Below are positions 17,899-27,600 of a DNA stretch of 37,601 nt, piece by piece. This DNA comes from Actinomycetota bacterium (GTDB lineage Bacteria > Actinomycetota > Actinomycetes > Nanopelagicales > Nanopelagicaceae). The position numbers were made by a program, and so were the translations under genes. The notes beneath the pieces were generated by a model. The model worked only from the letters and a program-made list of their open reading frames with translations, searched no databases and was not told where the DNA came from. Each line of letters begins with the position of its first letter. Positions within the stretch are counted from its first letter, which is position 1. The DNA lies in contig VGAI01000008.1 in the NCBI GenBank assembly GCA_016870815.1, positions 1 through 37,601 on the forward strand, read 5' to 3'.

Positions 17899-19025
17899 GC
17901 GAGAAGAGTCAAAGTTGGCCAGAGTGGCTTCCGCTGAGAGAAGAGCTCCGTCATCGCACCCCTTACGGCGCGCCTCAAGTGGAGGCAGATGCCCGTCTCA
18001 ATACCAATGAGAATCCTTACCCTCTTCCAGAGCAGGTCTCGAAATCAATCGCTCAATCGATTTCCACACATCTGGCCCAGCTCAATCGATACCCAGACCG
18101 CGATGCACTCGAGTTGCGCGATGCACTCGCGAAGTACGTCAATACCTACCTCAGACCGGACGGGCATGTAACGAGGGCCAACATTTGGCCTGCTAATGGA
18201 AGTAATGAAGTCTTGCAGACGATTCTTCTGGCTTTCGACGGACCTGTCGCAGGGTTTTTTCCTTCCTATTCCATGCATCCACTTCTCACTATGGGCGCTG
18301 GAAAGAAATTCGAAACGATTCCACTCAAGAGTGACTTCTCCATCGAGATGGATAACTCTCTCTCCGTAGTCGATTCGCTCAAACCTTCGATATTTTTTCT
18401 CACAACGCCAAACAATCCAACTGGTAAGTCGATCACGTTGGATGAGATTGAGAGAATTGTCGTAGCAGTCTCAAAGCACGGCGGCATCACGATAGTCGAT
18501 GAGGCCTACGGTGAATTTTCGAGCCTGCCGAGTGCCCTACAACTTCTTGATTCATTGCCATCACTTATCATCGTGCGGACGATGAGCAAAGCATTCGCAT
18601 TCGCGGGTGCGCGTATCGGGTATGCGATAGCGAGAGAGGAAGTTATCTCTGCGCTGCAACTTGTTCGTCTTCCATATCACCTCAGCTCTATCTCCCAACT
18701 ATCAGGGGTTGCCGCACTCTCACATGCGAGCACACTTCTTCAAGAGGTAGAGCAAATCAAGAGCGAGCGGGATCGGTTATCACAAGAATTGAAAGCACTT
18801 GGTTTCCAGGTGGTTATGAGTGATGCCAACTTCATCCTCTTTGGGGGCATTCACCAGATAGCTGCCATCTCAGGTTGGAGCAGCGAAGAGCTTTGGCGAG
18901 AGCTCCTCGATCGTGGCGTGCTCATACGAGATGTTGGAATTAAGGGATTCCTCCGTGTCACGGTTGGTCTACCGAATGAGAACCTGCGCTTCATCACTGC
19001 CCTCCGAGAAATCACGGCAAAGTAG
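17895..19025 (+). CDS. hisC: Histidinol-phosphate aminotransferase
   Basis: HisC is a PLP-dependent fold type I aminotransferase that makes histidinol phosphate from imidazole acetol phosphate with glutamate. The protein has 376 residues. The N-terminal [29 protein letters not shown], the [11 protein letters not shown] cofactor segment, [19 protein letters not shown] and the PLP lysine in [16 protein letters not shown] all match HisC. The C-terminal ends with [16 protein letters not shown]. The ATG overlaps the hisD stop by 4 bases, and 32 bases separate it from hisB. Confidence 0.95.
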   Translation: MSEKSQSWPEWLPLREELRHRTPYGAPQVEADARLNTNENPYPLPEQVSKSIAQSISTHLAQLNRYPDRDALELRDALAKYVNTYLRPDGHVTRANIWPANGSNEVLQTILLAFDGPVAGFFPSYSMHPLLTMGAGKKFETIPLKSDFSIEMDNSLSVVDSLKPSIFFLTTPNNPTGKSITLDEIERIVVAVSKHGGITIVDEAYGEFSSLPSALQLLDSLPSLIIVRTMSKAFAFAGARIGYAIAREEVISALQLVRLPYHLSSISQLSGVAALSHASTLLQEVEQIKSERDRLSQELKALGFQVVMSDANFILFGGIHQIAAISGWSSEELWRELLDRGVLIRDVGIKGFLRVTVGLPNENLRFITALREITAK

Positions 19026-19057
19026 TAATCTTCACTTCTTCGATTGGGGCAGATGCG

Positions 19058-19642
19058 ATGCGAAAATCACGAGTTGAGCGCAAGACTAAAGAGTCGTCGG
19101 TGCTCGTCGAACTCTCCCTAGATGGAACCGGCGAGATTGATGTCGAGACTGGAGTGCCATTCTTCGATCACATGCTCTCGCAACTTGGAAAGCATGCGGG
19201 CTTTGATCTCAAAGTGAAGACCCACGGCGATGTCGAGGTCGACTCTCACCATACCGTTGAGGACACCTCACTTGCATTGGGGCAGGCACTTCGCGAAGCT
19301 CTTGGTGAAAAAATAGGTATCCGACGCTTCGGTGATGCGATGGTTCCACTTGATGAAGTTCTCGTTCAAGTTGCCGTAGATCTCTCGGGGAGACCATACC
19401 TAGTTCACCGGCAACCTGAGATCGTCGAATTGATCGGCACATTTGATACCACTCTTGGACGTCATATCTGGGAATCTATTGTTGCTGAAGCGCGAATAGC
19501 GCTTCACATTCGAGTTCTTGAAGGACGCAATGCTCATCACGTCTTTGAAGCACAATTCAAAGCAGTCGCGAGGGCGCTTCGAGATGCAGTTGCTATCGAT
19601 GGGCGAGTAGTAGGAATCCCGTCGACAAAAGGCTCTCTTTGA
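19058..19642 (+). CDS. hisB: Imidazoleglycerol-phosphate dehydratase
   Basis: HisB dehydrates imidazoleglycerol phosphate to imidazole acetol phosphate and binds two manganese ions. The protein has 194 residues, the usual single-domain actinobacterial form without the phosphatase domain fused in enterobacteria. Metal-binding motifs are [29 protein letters not shown] and [14 protein letters not shown]. The start ATG has only weak upstream signals (a GGGG about 10 bases before). It ends in a 4-base overlap with hisH. Confidence 0.96.
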   Translation: MRKSRVERKTKESSVLVELSLDGTGEIDVETGVPFFDHMLSQLGKHAGFDLKVKTHGDVEVDSHHTVEDTSLALGQALREALGEKIGIRRFGDAMVPLDEVLVQVAVDLSGRPYLVHRQPEIVELIGTFDTTLGRHIWESIVAEARIALHIRVLEGRNAHHVFEAQFKAVARALRDAVAIDGRVVGIPSTKGSL

Positions 19643-20247
19643 TTGCGATTCTTGATTATGGATCAGGGAACCTCAGATCTGCCGAACAGGCGCTCGTCCA
19701 GACGGGTTACCAGGTAGAAGTAACCTCCGATTATCAGCGATGTCTTGAAGCATCAGCTCTTGTGGTTCCTGGGGTGGGTGCTTTCGAGCATTGCATGGCG
19801 GGATTGCGTCGAGTTCGTGGGGATGAGCTGATTCGACAGCGTTTGGAACTTGAGCGGCCGACTCTAGGCATCTGCGTCGGATTACAAGTTCTCTTCGCCC
19901 GAAGTAGCGAAAGTCCCGAGACAAGTGGAGTCGGAATTTTCGATGGGGGCGTTGAGCGGCTACCTGCCAAAGTTGTGCCCCACATGGGTTGGAACATTGT
20001 TGATAACAACCCAAAGTCAGAGCTCTTTACTGGAATCGAAGGGGAGCGCTTCTATTTCGTTCACTCTTATGCCGCACTTCATTCAGGCGCGGAAGGGAAT
20101 TTTCTGCCGTCATGGAGTGAGTATGGTGCAAAATTCATTGCCGCTCTTGAGTTTGGCTCACTATCGGCGACACAATTCCACCCAGAGAAGAGCGGCGCCG
20201 TCGGATTGAAATTTCTTACCAACTGGACCAAGAAGATCGCTGCCTAG
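19639..20247 (+). CDS. hisH: Imidazole glycerol phosphate synthase, glutamine amidotransferase subunit
   Basis: HisH is the class I glutaminase that feeds ammonia to HisF (encoded two genes on) for making imidazoleglycerol phosphate and AICAR. The protein has 202 residues. The catalytic triad is Cys79 (GICVGLQ), His182 and Glu184 (QFHPEKSG). Other family segments are [25 protein letters not shown] and FVHSYAA. I take the TTG at 19639, which overlaps the hisB stop (TTGA), as the start. No alternative ATG or GTG gives the conserved N-terminus. Confidence 0.95.
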   Translation: MIAILDYGSGNLRSAEQALVQTGYQVEVTSDYQRCLEASALVVPGVGAFEHCMAGLRRVRGDELIRQRLELERPTLGICVGLQVLFARSSESPETSGVGIFDGGVERLPAKVVPHMGWNIVDNNPKSELFTGIEGERFYFVHSYAALHSGAEGNFLPSWSEYGAKFIAALEFGSLSATQFHPEKSGAVGLKFLTNWTKKIAA

Positions 20248-20259
20248 AGAGAACCAGAG

Positions 20260-20991
20260 ATGGAACCGAGTCTTACCGTTATTCCCGCGATAGATATCAA
20301 GAATGGTCGCGCCGTAAGACTCAAACAGGGCAAACGCGATCAGGTGACGGATTATGGCGACCCAGTCGAACGTGCCTATGAATTCGAGCGGGCGGGTGCC
20401 AAGTGGCTTCATGTAGTTGATCTCGACGCGGCATTCGGTGATGGCAGCAATTGGAAGATCGTCGAATCAATAGTGAGGCAGATTGATGTCAGCGTTGAAG
20501 TCTCTGGTGGGATCCGAGATGACGCCTCGCTGGATCGCGCACTTTCGAGCGGAAGTCACCGGGTCACGATTGGAACAGCGGCTATCGAGAATCCAGAGTG
20601 GATAGCAAAACAATTGCAGGGTGCTGCGGAGAAGATCATCATCGCCCTAGATATCCGCGATGGTCGCGTCGCAACCCGCGGATGGACTGAAGCGACGATT
20701 CCTTTCGAGCAAGCAATAGAGCGCTTAGATGCCGAAGGATCTCTTCGCTATATGGTTACCGATATCAGCAAAGATGGCACGCTGACTGGACCAAATATTG
20801 ATTTACTTGAACGGGTAGCGTCAATCACTAGTTCATCGATCATCGCATCGGGCGGCGTTGCTCTCCTAGAAGATATTGCAGCTCTTCGACATCTTGTGAC
20901 CAAAGGGATTGAGGGCGTAGTGATCGGTAAAGCGCTTTACGAAGGGGCCTTCACCATCTCCGAAGCGGTCGAAGTAGCCGAACGCGGTTGA
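20260..20991 (+). CDS. hisA: HisA / possible PriA bifunctional isomerase
   Basis: This (beta-alpha)8-barrel enzyme performs the Amadori isomerisation of ProFAR in histidine synthesis. Many actinobacteria use one protein, PriA, for this and for the TrpF step of tryptophan synthesis. The 243-residue sequence shows general HisA features (Asp12 in [13 protein letters not shown], Asp168 in [14 protein letters not shown]) plus traits matching actinobacterial Pri[18 protein letters not shown] with Arg86, and the ATRGW segment (Trp142) where mycobacterial PriA has a Trp important for dual activity. So bifunctionality is plausible but not shown. It lies 12 bases after hisH and 4 bases before hisF. Confidence 0.92.
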   Translation: MEPSLTVIPAIDIKNGRAVRLKQGKRDQVTDYGDPVERAYEFERAGAKWLHVVDLDAAFGDGSNWKIVESIVRQIDVSVEVSGGIRDDASLDRALSSGSHRVTIGTAAIENPEWIAKQLQGAAEKIIIALDIRDGRVATRGWTEATIPFEQAIERLDAEGSLRYMVTDISKDGTLTGPNIDLLERVASITSSSIIASGGVALLEDIAALRHLVTKGIEGVVIGKALYEGAFTISEAVEVAERG

Positions 20992-20995
20992 TCCC

Positions 20996-21805
20996 ATGAA
21001 TTCGTTTTTATCGACCTCATCCAAAACGTCCGGACTTGCAGTGCGCGTCATCGCTTGTCTTGATGTCAAAGCGGGGCGAGTCGTCAAAGGAAAAAATTTT
21101 GTTGACTTGAAGGATGCTGGCGATCCGGTTGAGCTCGCCTCGAAATATTACCAAGAAGGGGCAGATGAGATCACCTTTCTGGACATTGCAGCGAGTAGTG
21201 AAGAGCGCACGACGACTCTTGATTTGGTGCGGCGAACTGCCGAGAGCATCTTCATTCCACTAACAGTTGGTGGCGGAGTCTCTTCACTGAGTGATGTTGA
21301 TGCGCTACTTCGGGCGGGAGCGGACAAGATTTCAATCAATACTGCAGCAATCAAGCGGCCCGATTTGATAGATGAGATTGCCCGTGATTTCGGATCACAG
21401 GTTCTGGTGATCTCTATCGATGCAAGGCGAGAACAGAAAATGGCAAGTGGTTATGAAGTGACAACTCACGGTGGAACACGCTCGGCCCAGATGGACGCTT
21501 TGAGTTGGTTGAAGGAGGCGATCGATCGAGGAGTCGGCGAGGTGCTGCTTAACTCGATGGATCGAGACGGCACCAAAGGTGGATTCGATCTTGAGATGAT
21601 CGAATCTTTACGCGGCGTTACTACAGTTCCTTTGATAGCAAGCGGCGGAGCAGGGTCGTTGAGCGACTTTAGTGATGCAATCTCCTCGGGCGCAGATGCA
21701 GTACTGGCAGCTAGCGTCTTTCACTACGGCAATATCTCGATTCCTGAAGTCAAAGATCATCTGGTTGATGCGGGTTTCACGGTACGGAGGAATCATGGGC
21801 AGTAG
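20996..21805 (+). CDS. hisF: Imidazole glycerol phosphate synthase, cyclase subunit
   Basis: HisF is the barrel-shaped cyclase partner of HisH. The protein has 269 residues, including about 14 extra N-terminal residues (Ser/Thr-rich) before the conserved [21 protein letters not shown]. No other ATG, GTG or TTG fits a shorter form. Catalytic aspartates are Asp23 ([12 protein letters not shown]) and Asp142 (SIDAR). [31 protein letters not shown] and IASGGAGS are typical. The 3' end overlaps hisI by 11 bases, with the hisI ribosome-binding site inside hisF. Confidence 0.96.
   Translation: MNSFLSTSSKTSGLAVRVIACLDVKAGRVVKGKNFVDLKDAGDPVELASKYYQEGADEITFLDIAASSEERTTTLDLVRRTAESIFIPLTVGGGVSSLSDVDALLRAGADKISINTAAIKRPDLIDEIARDFGSQVLVISIDARREQKMASGYEVTTHGGTRSAQMDALSWLKEAIDRGVGEVLLNSMDRDGTKGGFDLEMIESLRGVTTVPLIASGGAGSLSDFSDAISSGADAVLAASVFHYGNISIPEVKDHLVDAGFTVRRNHGQ
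21786..21790 (+). promoter_or_regulatory. Ribosome-binding site setting the hisI start
   Basis: GGAGG lies inside hisF, 4 bases before the ATG at 21795. It decides this start over any in the open frame upstream. Confidence 0.75.
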
Positions 21806-22151
21806 CGCTGAGGTATCACTCGAGCAGATTCTGCAGAGTTTCGATTCAGATAGTTCGTTACTACCAGTGGTGGTTCAAGATCATCTGACTAATGAAGTGT
21901 TGATGCTTGCCTATCTCAATCGTGAAGCACTCAAACGGAGCGTGGCGACTGGAAGAGCCACATATTGGAGTCGAAGCCGTAACGAACTCTGGGTTAAGGG
22001 TGAGAGTTCGGGCAACGTTCAGCAGATAGTGGAGATCGCCTATGACTGCGATGGGGATAGCCTGCTCTATCGAGTGGAGCAGAGTGGTGTCGCCTGCCAC
22101 ACCGGGGAGCGAAGTTGCTTCTTCAACATCATTCATTCGAAAGGGCAGTAG
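21795..22151 (+). CDS. hisI: Phosphoribosyl-AMP cyclohydrolase
   Basis: HisI opens the ring of phosphoribosyl-AMP in the third step of histidine synthesis and needs zinc. The protein is a stand-alone domain of 118 residues, not fused to HisE. Signatures are [30 protein letters not shown] and [12 protein letters not shown], which supply the cysteine ligands. It is the last gene of the his operon. In many actinobacteria trp genes follow, but here a DsbA-like gene starts 70 bases downstream. Confidence 0.96.
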   Translation: MGSSAEVSLEQILQSFDSDSSLLPVVVQDHLTNEVLMLAYLNREALKRSVATGRATYWSRSRNELWVKGESSGNVQQIVEIAYDCDGDSLLYRVEQSGVACHTGERSCFFNIIHSKGQ

Positions 22152-22209
22152 CCGATCGCTCACTTCGCTGACTGGCTTGGGCTAACTCGCCAGGCACAGC
22201 GCCACTATC

Positions 22210-22215
22210 TATACT
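22210..22215 (+). promoter_or_regulatory. Putative -10 box of a leaderless dsbA-like promoter
   Basis: TATACT is followed by exactly 6 bases and then the ATG at 22222. There is no ribosome-binding site. Confidence 0.5.
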
Positions 22216-22221
22216 CGGGCT

Positions 22222-22974
22222 ATGCCAAAGACACCTCGCGAAAATCTCCGTGCTGAACGTCGTAGCAATGCAAAGAAGAGCGAAGGCGACAAGGTAACTA
22301 GGTGGATTGTGATCGCGATGGTTGGTCTCGTTGTGATTACGGCAGGCGCGCTCTCGCTCTTTTCAAGAGATAGCGAACCTGATGATGCCCTCACCGTTCT
22401 CAATGATTTTGTAGCGACAGCCCCGATCAAGACAGTCGTCTCGGATGCTGATGACAAGGCAGTCGTCTTCAATCAAGGCGCGCCAGTCAAACTTTCGATC
22501 TGGGAAGATTTCCAATGCCCGGTCTGTGGGCAGTTTGAAGTTTCTATCGGTAGCTATGTCGAAGATCTGATCACCAGTGGGGAAGCAGAGGTGGCTTATC
22601 ACTTCGCTTCATTCCTTGGTGCGCCATCACGCCGTGCTGCGAATGCGGCTTACTGTGCGGCCGATGTAGATCGACTCCTTGATTTCCATAAAGCCCTCTT
22701 CATCACCCAACCCGAGGAAGGCTCTGCATTTTGGAACCCGGACAACCTGGTGAAGATCGGCGAGAAGATCGGTATTAACTCCGGAGAATTCGCTTCATGC
22801 GTACAGGGCGATAAGAAGATTGACTTCGTCAATGCTGTCGATGCCTCGATGCCAAAGTATGGCGTCGAAGGCACGCCAACCGTCTTCATCAACGGCAAAG
22901 AGTGGAAGCGAACTTCTGCAGGGTTTGACGTCAATGAGTTCCGAGCTGCTGTTGAAGCAGCGAAGAACGGCTGA
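22222..22974 (+). CDS. Membrane-anchored DsbA-family thiol-disulfide oxidoreductase
   Basis: The 250-residue protein has a basic cytoplasmic N-terminus (about 25 residues), one transmembrane helix at about 27-48, and an extracytoplasmic thioredoxin-fold domain of the DsbA type. The active site is Cys99-Pro-Val-Cys102 in WEDFQCPVCGQF, and the cis-proline loop is GVEGTPTVFINGKEW. The helical insertion (RRAANAAYCAAD...FHKALFI) fits DsbA rather than plain thioredoxin. It probably forms or isomerises disulfides in exported proteins. Location before lgt is common in actinobacteria and suggests a role in envelope protein maturation. A further cysteine pair (near 144 and 194) may be structural. No specific substrate can be named. 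Confidence 0.88.
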   Translation: MPKTPRENLRAERRSNAKKSEGDKVTRWIVIAMVGLVVITAGALSLFSRDSEPDDALTVLNDFVATAPIKTVVSDADDKAVVFNQGAPVKLSIWEDFQCPVCGQFEVSIGSYVEDLITSGEAEVAYHFASFLGAPSRRAANAAYCAADVDRLLDFHKALFITQPEEGSAFWNPDNLVKIGEKIGINSGEFASCVQGDKKIDFVNAVDASMPKYGVEGTPTVFINGKEWKRTSAGFDVNEFRAAVEAAKNG

Positions 22975-22983
22975 TCAAACGAC

Positions 22984-23799
22984 TTGCCTTTGTTTCACCA
23001 CGCAATACCTTCGCCAGGATCGCCGATTCTTGAGCTTGGTCCAGTAACGCTCCGGTTCTACGCGCTCTCGATCATCATCGGTGTTATCGCTTCCATCGTG
23101 ATTGGCGGACGGCGTGTCCGTGCCATGGGCGGCCCGAAGACTTTGGTCAGTGATGTCGCAATCGTTGCAGTACCAATGGGTGTCGTTGGTGGACGGATCT
23201 ATCACGTCATCACATCGCCCGAGAAGTACTTCGGCGCTAATGGTGATCCGCTCTCTGCCCTCTACATCTGGGAAGGTGGACTTGGAATTTGGGGTGCCAT
23301 CTCCCTTGGTTTCTTTGGAGCATGGATCGCTTTTCGATATGTGAAGCGCCGCCAAGCATTTGAGCTCAGCTTTGCAGAGTTTGCGGATGCTTTGGCGCCA
23401 GGAATCCTCATCGCTCAAGGGATTGGCAGATTTGGCAACTATTTCAATCAAGAGTTATTCGGCCGCCCAACTGATCTGCCCTGGGCGCTTGAGATCGATC
23501 CGCGCTATCGGCCGATTGGATATAGCCAGTACGAAACCTTTCATCCAACATTTCTCTACGAAAGCGTATGGGTCTTTATTGTGGCATTTCTCTTGATTCG
23601 CTTAACGTCGCGGCTTCGAAATCGGCCCGGGACTCTCTTCGCTCTCTATGTGGCGCTCTATTGCTTGGGCCGATTCTTCATTGAATTGGTGCGTATCGAT
23701 GCAGCAACCTTAATCGGAGGTCTTCGAATCAACACGCTCACCTCGATTCTTGTCGGCATCTGCGCGATGGTCTATTTCTTCAGACGAAGTAGAGAGTAA
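22984..23799 (+). CDS. lgt: Prolipoprotein diacylglyceryl transferase
   Basis: Lgt transfers diacylglycerol from phosphatidylglycerol to the lipobox cysteine, the step before LspA. The protein has 271 residues and about seven hydrophobic helices. Motifs include FYALSIIIG, VGGRIYHVI (69-76), YIWEGGLGIWGA and the Lgt signature QGIGRFGNYFNQELFGRPT (145-163). Like other actinobacterial Lgt, it has Trp rather than His in the GG.....G motif. The start is TTG at 22984, 9 bases after the DsbA-like gene; the frame gives no better start. Its TAA stop overlaps a likely -10 box of the next gene. Confidence 0.94.
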   Translation: MPLFHHAIPSPGSPILELGPVTLRFYALSIIIGVIASIVIGGRRVRAMGGPKTLVSDVAIVAVPMGVVGGRIYHVITSPEKYFGANGDPLSALYIWEGGLGIWGAISLGFFGAWIAFRYVKRRQAFELSFAEFADALAPGILIAQGIGRFGNYFNQELFGRPTDLPWALEIDPRYRPIGYSQYETFHPTFLYESVWVFIVAFLLIRLTSRLRNRPGTLFALYVALYCLGRFFIELVRIDAATLIGGLRINTLTSILVGICAMVYFFRRSRE

Positions 23800-23802
23800 T
23801 CT
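23797..23802 (+). promoter_or_regulatory. Putative -10 box of a leaderless VIT1-family gene
   Basis: TAATCT is followed by 7 bases and then the ATG at 23810. The TAA is the lgt stop codon. There is no ribosome-binding site. Confidence 0.4.
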
Positions 23803-23809
23803 TCAGATT

Positions 23810-24517
23810 ATGCCAATCGAGAATGTTTACGAGCGAAATAACGAACATAAGACCCGTAGGGCGGGCTGGCTTCGCGCAGCAGTGCTCGGCGCAAACGATG
23901 GATTGGTTTCTAATTCGTCGTTGATGGTTGGTATTGCTGCCGTCGGTGCCAATGATGTGGTCTTGACTGCAGGACTTGCTGGAATTGCTGCTGGTGCCAC
24001 ATCGATGGCGGTAGGAGAGTACGTCTCGGTTCGCTCTCAGAACGATATCGAGAAGGCCGATCGCATACTTGAAGCGAAACATCTCTCAGAAGATCCAGAA
24101 GGCGAGTTAGAGGAGCTGACTCGGATCTATCAAGATCGAGGGCTTTCACGAGATCTTGCCAAACAAGTTGCCAAGGAGCTACATGCGAAGGATGCGCTAG
24201 GGGCCCATCTTCGCGATGAACTTGGACAGACACACCTCACGATGGCGCGACCGTTACAAGCCGCTTTCGCTTCAGGATTGAGTTTTACCGCTGGAGGAAT
24301 CATTCCAATTCTTGGCGCACTTGCTCCGACGCTTGGAACTAAGGCATGGTCGATCGTGGGGATTACTCTCATCGGGCTAGTTGTCACCGGAGTGCTCAGT
24401 GGGATTACGGCAGGAGCCTCAGTTCCCCGCGCAGTGGCTCGGGTCCTCGCTGGAGGCTCCTTCGGAATGGGCATCACTGCACTCGTTGGCCAGATTGCGC
24501 ACATCTCTGGCATCTGA
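23810..24517 (+). CDS. VIT1/CCC1-family iron or manganese transporter
   Basis: Family members move Fe2+ or Mn2+ across membranes. In bacteria their direction and role are mostly untested. The 235-residue protein begins with LRAAVLGANDGLVSNSSLMVGIA (about 21-43), the family signature in the first helix, followed by a second helix with AGATSMAVGEYVSVRSQNDIE, a charged cytoplasmic helical segment (about 80-150, rich in Glu/Asp and candidate metal binding), then three hydrophobic helices (from about 155). The start is ATG 23810, not the upstream open frame, which lies in lgt. It stands between lgt and gltB, away from known metal genes. Metal specificity cannot be told from sequence. Confidence 0.88.
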   Translation: MPIENVYERNNEHKTRRAGWLRAAVLGANDGLVSNSSLMVGIAAVGANDVVLTAGLAGIAAGATSMAVGEYVSVRSQNDIEKADRILEAKHLSEDPEGELEELTRIYQDRGLSRDLAKQVAKELHAKDALGAHLRDELGQTHLTMARPLQAAFASGLSFTAGGIIPILGALAPTLGTKAWSIVGITLIGLVVTGVLSGITAGASVPRAVARVLAGGSFGMGITALVGQIAHISGI

Positions 24518-24542
24518 ACAAACTCGGGCTGAGCGAAATCGA

Positions 24543-24571
24543 TTGGCCGTAATCGGTCAGGTGCGTAGACT
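24543..24571 (+). promoter_or_regulatory. Putative promoter of gltBD
   Basis: TTGGCC (24543-24548), 17-base spacer, TAGACT (24566-24571). The predicted transcript start near 24578 leaves a leader of about 63 bases. AAGGA at 24628-24632 is 8 bases before the GTG at 24641 and is a good ribosome-binding site. Unlike most promoters here this one would not be leaderless. Confidence 0.4.
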
Positions 24572-24640
24572 TATCTCACTACAGGGCCACTGAAGTCCCT
24601 CTCTTCACCGCGCAAGACATCAATCTGAAGGAATAGTTCC

Positions 24641-27600
24641 GTGGCTTATCCATCATCACTGCCCTCTGCTCAGGGTCTCTACGACCCTCGAAATGAGCAT
24701 GATGCATGCGGTGTAGCAATGGTTGCAACGCTTAACAAGAAGCCAAGCCATGAGATTGTGTCCAGCGCACTTACTGCTCTTCGTCATCTGGAGCACCGTG
24801 GTGCATCAGGTGCTGAGGTCAATAGTGGTGATGGTGCTGGGATCTTGATTCAGATTCCTGATCACTTCTTTCGCGAAGTCGCCGGCTTCCAACTTCCTGA
24901 GCCGGGAAGCTATGCGACAGGTATTGCTTTCATGGGGAGTCAGAGTACGAATCTCACTCGGCTAGAGGAGATTGCGCACGAAGAGGGAGTGAAGGTTCTT
25001 GGTTGGCGTGATTTACCCGTTAATCCATCAAGTCTTGGAAAGACAGCGCTCTCGACTATGCCGAACTTTCGTCAGATATTTATCGCCTCAACGAAAGGTT
25101 CGAAGGATCTTGACTTGGAACGGGAGGCGTTCTGCTTTAGAAAGCGCATCGAACACGAACTCGATATCTATCTTCCATCACTCTCCTCTCGAACCATCGT
25201 CTACAAGGGAATGTTGACTACGGGCCAACTCGAAGAATTCTTCCCCGACTTATCTGATTCTCGCGTCACCTCATCTCTTGCCTTGGTCCACTCACGATTC
25301 TCAACAAATACCTTTCCTTCGTGGCCGCTGGCGCATCCTTATCGGTATATCGCCCACAACGGCGAAATCAATACGATTCGAGGAAATCGAAACTGGATGT
25401 CTGCTCGAGAATCATTACTGGCAAGCGATTTGATTCCTGGAGATATCAAGCGATTGTTCCCAATCGTCAATCCAGAGGGCTCTGATTCCGCCTCCTTTGA
25501 TGAAGTTCTGGAGTTGCTCTATCTCGGCGGTAGATCACTGCCTCATGCAGTCTTGATGATGATCCCCGAGGCATGGGAGAACCATCAGACAATGCCCGAT
25601 CACCATAAGGATTTCTATCGATTTCATGCATCGTTGATGGAGCCTTGGGATGGCCCGGCATGCGTCACCTTTACTGACGGTCGACAGGTAGGGGCAGTTC
25701 TTGATCGAAACGGTCTTCGTCCTTCAAGATTCTGGATTACCAATGAAGGTCTCGTCGTCCTTGCAAGTGAAGTCGGTGTCCTTGAAATAGATCCATCGAA
25801 GATAGTTCGAAAGGGAAGATTGCAGCCCGGCAAAATGTTCCTTGTCGATGTCGAGGCTGGACGAATCATCGAAGATAACGAAATCAAAGATTCACTTGCC
25901 TCAGGCGCCTCTTATCGAGAATGGCTACATGCCGGAATCGTTCGCCTCAGTGATCTTCCGGCAAGAGAGCACATCCTCTATCCCCATTCTTCGGTAGTGC
26001 GCCGACAACGAGCTTTTGGATACACCGAAGAGGAACTTCGAATTCTCCTTACTCCTATGGCTCGAAATGGAGCAGAGCCGATTGGATCGATGGGAACAGA
26101 TACACCTATTGCCGCGCTCTCAGAACGACCGCGAGTGCTCTTTGACTATTTCTCACAACTTTTTGCGCAGGTGACTAATCCGCCACTTGATGCGATTCGA
26201 GAAGAGCTGGTCACATCTCTCGGTGGATCGATTGGTCCAGAACATAATCTTCTTGACCCAGGTCCTGCCTCGTGTCGACAGATCTCACTTGCCTTCCCAG
26301 TCATCGACAATGACGAGCTAGCCAAGATCATTCATGTCAATGCCGATGGTGACAATCCAGGCTTTGCTGCCCATGTGGTTCGAGGTCTCTTTCCCATTGC
26401 TGGTGGAGGCAAGGCACTTGAAGATCGAATCACTGAGATCTGCTTCGAGATCTCAACTGCTATTGCAGAAGGTGTAAGACTCATTGTTCTCTCGGATCGC
26501 GATGGCGATGGTGAGAATGCGCCCATCCCATCACTTCTGCTCACTGCAGCAGTACATCACCATCTGATCCGCGAGAAGACGCGAACTCAAGTGGGGCTGG
26601 TTGTTGAGACAGGCGAAGTCCGAGAGGTTCACCACGTCGCCCTCTTGATTGGTTTTGGCGCAGCGGCGGTCAATCCATATCTCGCCATGGAGAGTGTGGA
26701 AGACCTCGTATTGCAGGGAGTAATCACTGATCTGACTCCAGAAAAAGCGGTTCGAAACCTGATCAAGGCGCTCGGTAAAGGCGTCCTTAAAGTGATGTCG
26801 AAGATGGGAATTTCAACCATCGCCTCCTACACCGGGGCGCAAGTTTTCGAAGCGATAGGGCTTTCCCGCGAATTGATCGATAAATACTTCGTCGGCTGTA
26901 CCTCGAAATTGGGTGGGGTGGGCATCGATGTGATTGCTAAAGAAACGATTGCGCGCCACCATATTGCCTATCCACCAGGAGGGGAGATCCCAGGGACAAA
27001 ACGTCTACCAATTGGTGGGGAGTATCAATGGCGACGCGACGGCGAACCGCATCTCTTTGATCCTGAAACGGTTTTCGCACTGCAGCACTCCACTCGCGCA
27101 CGAAGATATGACATCTTCAAGAAGTACACCGCAAAGGTAGATGATCAGAGTAAGCGTCTAATGACCTTGCGAGGACTCTTCACCTTGAAGCAAGGTATCA
27201 AGCCTGCAATCCCAATAGATCAAGTAGAGCCTGTCTCAGAGATCGTGAAGCGATTCTCTACCGGCGCGATGAGCTATGGCTCGATCTCACAGGAAGCTCA
27301 TGAGACATTGGCTATCGCGATGAATCGCCTCGGGGGCAAATCAAATACAGGTGAAGGTGGCGAAGATCCAGATCGCTATCGCAGGTTCGACAATGGAGAT
27401 TCAAAACGTTCGGCGATCAAGCAAGTTGCAAGTGGTCGATTCGGTGTCACCAGCGAATATCTAGTGAATAGCGATGACATCCAGATCAAGATGGCACAAG
27501 GTGCAAAACCTGGCGAAGGTGGTCAACTTCCTGGAAACAAGGTCTATCCCTGGATTGCGAAGGTAAGGCATTCAACTCCCGGTGTTGGGCTGATCTCGCC

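Noticed and set aside
22172-22193. Possible terminator after hisI
   Set aside because: CTGGC / GCCAG with a 12-base loop and no T run. The stem is too short and the loop too large.
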